Below are positions 55,211 to 56,435 of a stretch of DNA of 56,435 nucleotides, piece by piece (the first letter of the stretch is position 1; each line of letters begins with the position of its first letter). This DNA is from JAHEIJ01 sp040235565. Lineage in GTDB: Bacteria > Pseudomonadota > Gammaproteobacteria > UBA6429 > Thiohalophilaceae. Where the stretch lies: positions 1 through 56,435 of the forward strand of contig JBECLA010000094.1 of NCBI GenBank assembly GCA_040235565.1. The letters run 5' to 3'. The position numbers and the translations under genes were made by a program. Below the pieces are notes generated by a model. The model searched no databases. It was not told where the DNA came from and saw only the letters and a list, made by a program, of their open reading frames with translations.

Positions 55211-55234
55211 CCGGGTGCGGCCCGGGCAGCCATA

Positions 55235-56203
55235 ATGATTGACTGGCGACCTTCCGCCTCGACCGAGACCCTGTTGATCCGGGCCCGGCTCCTGCAAAGG
55301 ATTCGGGCCTTTTTTCAGGCGCGCGAGGTGCTGGAAGTCGAAACCCCGTTGTTGTCACACGCCGCGGTGACGGATCCCCACCTCGAGAGTTTTATGGTGT
55401 CCGGGTCGCAAGCCGTCAGACCACGCTATCTGCATACCTCACCTGAACTGGCGATGAAACGCCTGTTGGCCGCCGGCAGTGGGCCGATCTACCAGGTGTG
55501 CAAGGTCTTCCGTGCCGGCGAAGCCGGCCGCTGGCATAATCCGGAGTTCAGCATGCTGGAATGGTATCGTCCCGGGTTTGACCACCTTCAGTTAATGGCC
55601 GAGCTGGACGACCTGGTGCGGGAACTGCTTGATGGGTACCGGTCCCTCATGCCTACGCTGAAGCTGGGTTACCGCGAGGCCTACCAGCGTTACGTTGGTA
55701 CAGACCCGCTGTCGGCGAGCATCGCCGAATTACAGGCCGTGGTGAAACAGCACGGCATCAACGTGGCCGGGTTGGATGAGACCCACAAGGATCCCTGGCT
55801 GGATCTGCTGATGACCCATGTGATTGAGCCGGCCTTGCCGCCTGCTAGCCCGGTCTTTATCTATGATTATCCCGCCAGTCAGGCGGCCCTGGCGCGAATT
55901 CGGCCGGATACCCCCCCGGTCGCGGAACGGTTTGAGCTTTATCTTGGCGGGATGGAACTGGCCAACGGTTTTCACGAACTGACCGACGCGGTGGAACAGC
56001 GGCAGCGTTTTGCCGCCGACCTGGCTTGCAGAGAAGCGCGGGAACTGCCGTGGGTGCAGGAGGATGAACGTTTTCTCGCGGCCCTGGAAGCGGGGTTGCC
56101 AGCCTGTGCCGGAGTGGCCGTGGGCATTGATCGGCTGGTGATGCTGGCAGCCAGTGTGAACAGCATTCCCGAGGTCCTGACGTTTGATGACAGTCGGGCC
56201 TGA
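55235..56203 (+). CDS. epmA: EF-P--lysine ligase EpmA
   Basis: EpmA (YjeA, PoxA, GenX) attaches beta-lysine to Lys34 of EF-P. The 322-residue protein is a class II lysyl-tRNA synthetase-like catalytic core without the anticodon-binding domain. Motif 2 shows as VCKVFRAGEAGRWHNPEFSMLEWY, and motif 3 as ACAGVAVGIDRLVML at the end. The VETPLLSHAAVTDPH segment is the family motif 1 area. It follows efp by 24 bases in the same operon. The EpmC hydroxylase that acts after EpmA in E. coli is not seen in this window. Confidence 0.95.
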   Translation: MIDWRPSASTETLLIRARLLQRIRAFFQAREVLEVETPLLSHAAVTDPHLESFMVSGSQAVRPRYLHTSPELAMKRLLAAGSGPIYQVCKVFRAGEAGRWHNPEFSMLEWYRPGFDHLQLMAELDDLVRELLDGYRSLMPTLKLGYREAYQRYVGTDPLSASIAELQAVVKQHGINVAGLDETHKDPWLDLLMTHVIEPALPPASPVFIYDYPASQAALARIRPDTPPVAERFELYLGGMELANGFHELTDAVEQRQRFAADLACREARELPWVQEDERFLAALEAGLPACAGVAVGIDRLVMLAASVNSIPEVLTFDDSRA

Positions 56204-56214
56204 GCCATATTTTA

Positions 56215-56435
56215 TTAAAGACAAACGGCTTTCTGGGCATCCAGGCGACGGACGAATTCAGCGAGAATGACATCATAGACTTTGTTGCCTGCAGCGGCGT
56301 CTTCCACGCCGGTCTCCAGATTCGGATTGTCATTCACTTCGATCACATAGACGCCTTGGGCATTTTGTTTGATATCCACGCCATAGAAACCGTTGCCGAT
56401 GAGATTGGCAGCAGCAACGGCGGTAGTGACGATAG
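56215..56435 (-). CDS. ATP-grasp ligase, RimK-like (C-terminal end only)
   Basis: The last 73 codons of a minus-strand gene are visible; its start lies beyond position 56435. The reading frame gives NGFYGVDIKQ, VYVIEVNDNPNLETGVEDA and FVRRLDAQ, ending at TAA (56215-56217). The EVNDNPN stretch is the metal- and ATP-binding end of ATP-grasp enzymes; the overall pattern matches RimK-family proteins of the peptide-ligase type. It converges on epmA with 11 bases between stops. The substrate cannot be guessed from this fragment. Confidence 0.75.
   Translation of the reverse strand, partial: IVTTAVAAANLIGNGFYGVDIKQNAQGVYVIEVNDNPNLETGVEDAAAGNKVYDVILAEFVRRLDAQKAVCL

Overview
This window is a dense stretch of bacterial chromosome. 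The gene set is characteristic of a gammaproteobacterium: bamD, rluD and clpB, dapA, bamC and purC, parE and parC, the pilS and pilR pair, and the EF-P lysylation genes. A soxB-type thiosulfohydrolase gene (19767-21557) points to a sulfur-oxidising lineage, perhaps Chromatiales or a relative. I cannot name a genus from the sequence alone. I see no tRNA, rRNA, CRISPR array, insertion sequence, integrase or prophage gene, so this looks like core chromosome rather than an accessory island.

Layout, left to right. Positions 1-2970 (minus) hold pilR (cut by the window edge), pilS and a small PP0621-like gene. Divergent from them, sucC-sucD-nadE-glnB (3160-7326) covers succinyl-CoA synthetase, NAD synthetase and the nitrogen signal protein PII. 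bamD (minus) is followed by the plus-strand run rluD-pgeF-ZIP-gcvR-def-plsC-clpB (8293-15401); clpB has its own heat-shock-type promoter. A membrane sensor kinase and a small membrane protein follow on minus (15481-17693), then the periplasmic methionine sulfoxide repair pair msrP-msrQ, a monocistronic soxB with a strong terminator, hemH (minus), a D-2-hydroxyacid dehydrogenase, a DUF2914 protein and a small acidic protein.

Positions 25207-35820 hold ettA (minus), an RND efflux adaptor and permease pair, a CysL-like LysR regulator, a small unknown gene overlapping a PerM-type permease, a PhoH/PIN ATPase and a Bcp peroxiredoxin (both minus). Positions 36204-44255 hold dapA-bamC-(metallo-beta-lactamase fold)-purC and parE-parC. 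Next on minus is a two-gene operon of a class III adenylate cyclase and a TPR-like lipoprotein, then htpX and a DUF1015 gene on plus. Positions 49387-53432 (minus) hold a fimX-like degenerate GGDEF/EAL protein and, upstream of it, a large protein with a PilZ-like C-terminus. The window ends with epmB (minus), efp and epmA (plus), a complete EF-P beta-lysylation module, and the end of an ATP-grasp ligase gene.

Functional links. PilS/PilR, FimX, the PilZ-like neighbour and possibly the membrane cyclase all fit control of type IV pili and surface behaviour by two-component, c-di-GMP and cAMP signalling. bamC and bamD belong to outer-membrane protein assembly. ClpB and HtpX handle heat and membrane stress, and MsrPQ and Bcp oxidative damage. 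No clearly new defence or mobile system is visible. The most interesting items are the FimX-like/PilZ-like pair, the cyclase-lipoprotein operon, the stand-alone SoxB with both a Tat motif and a lipobox-like cysteine, and the orphan kinase with its membrane partner.
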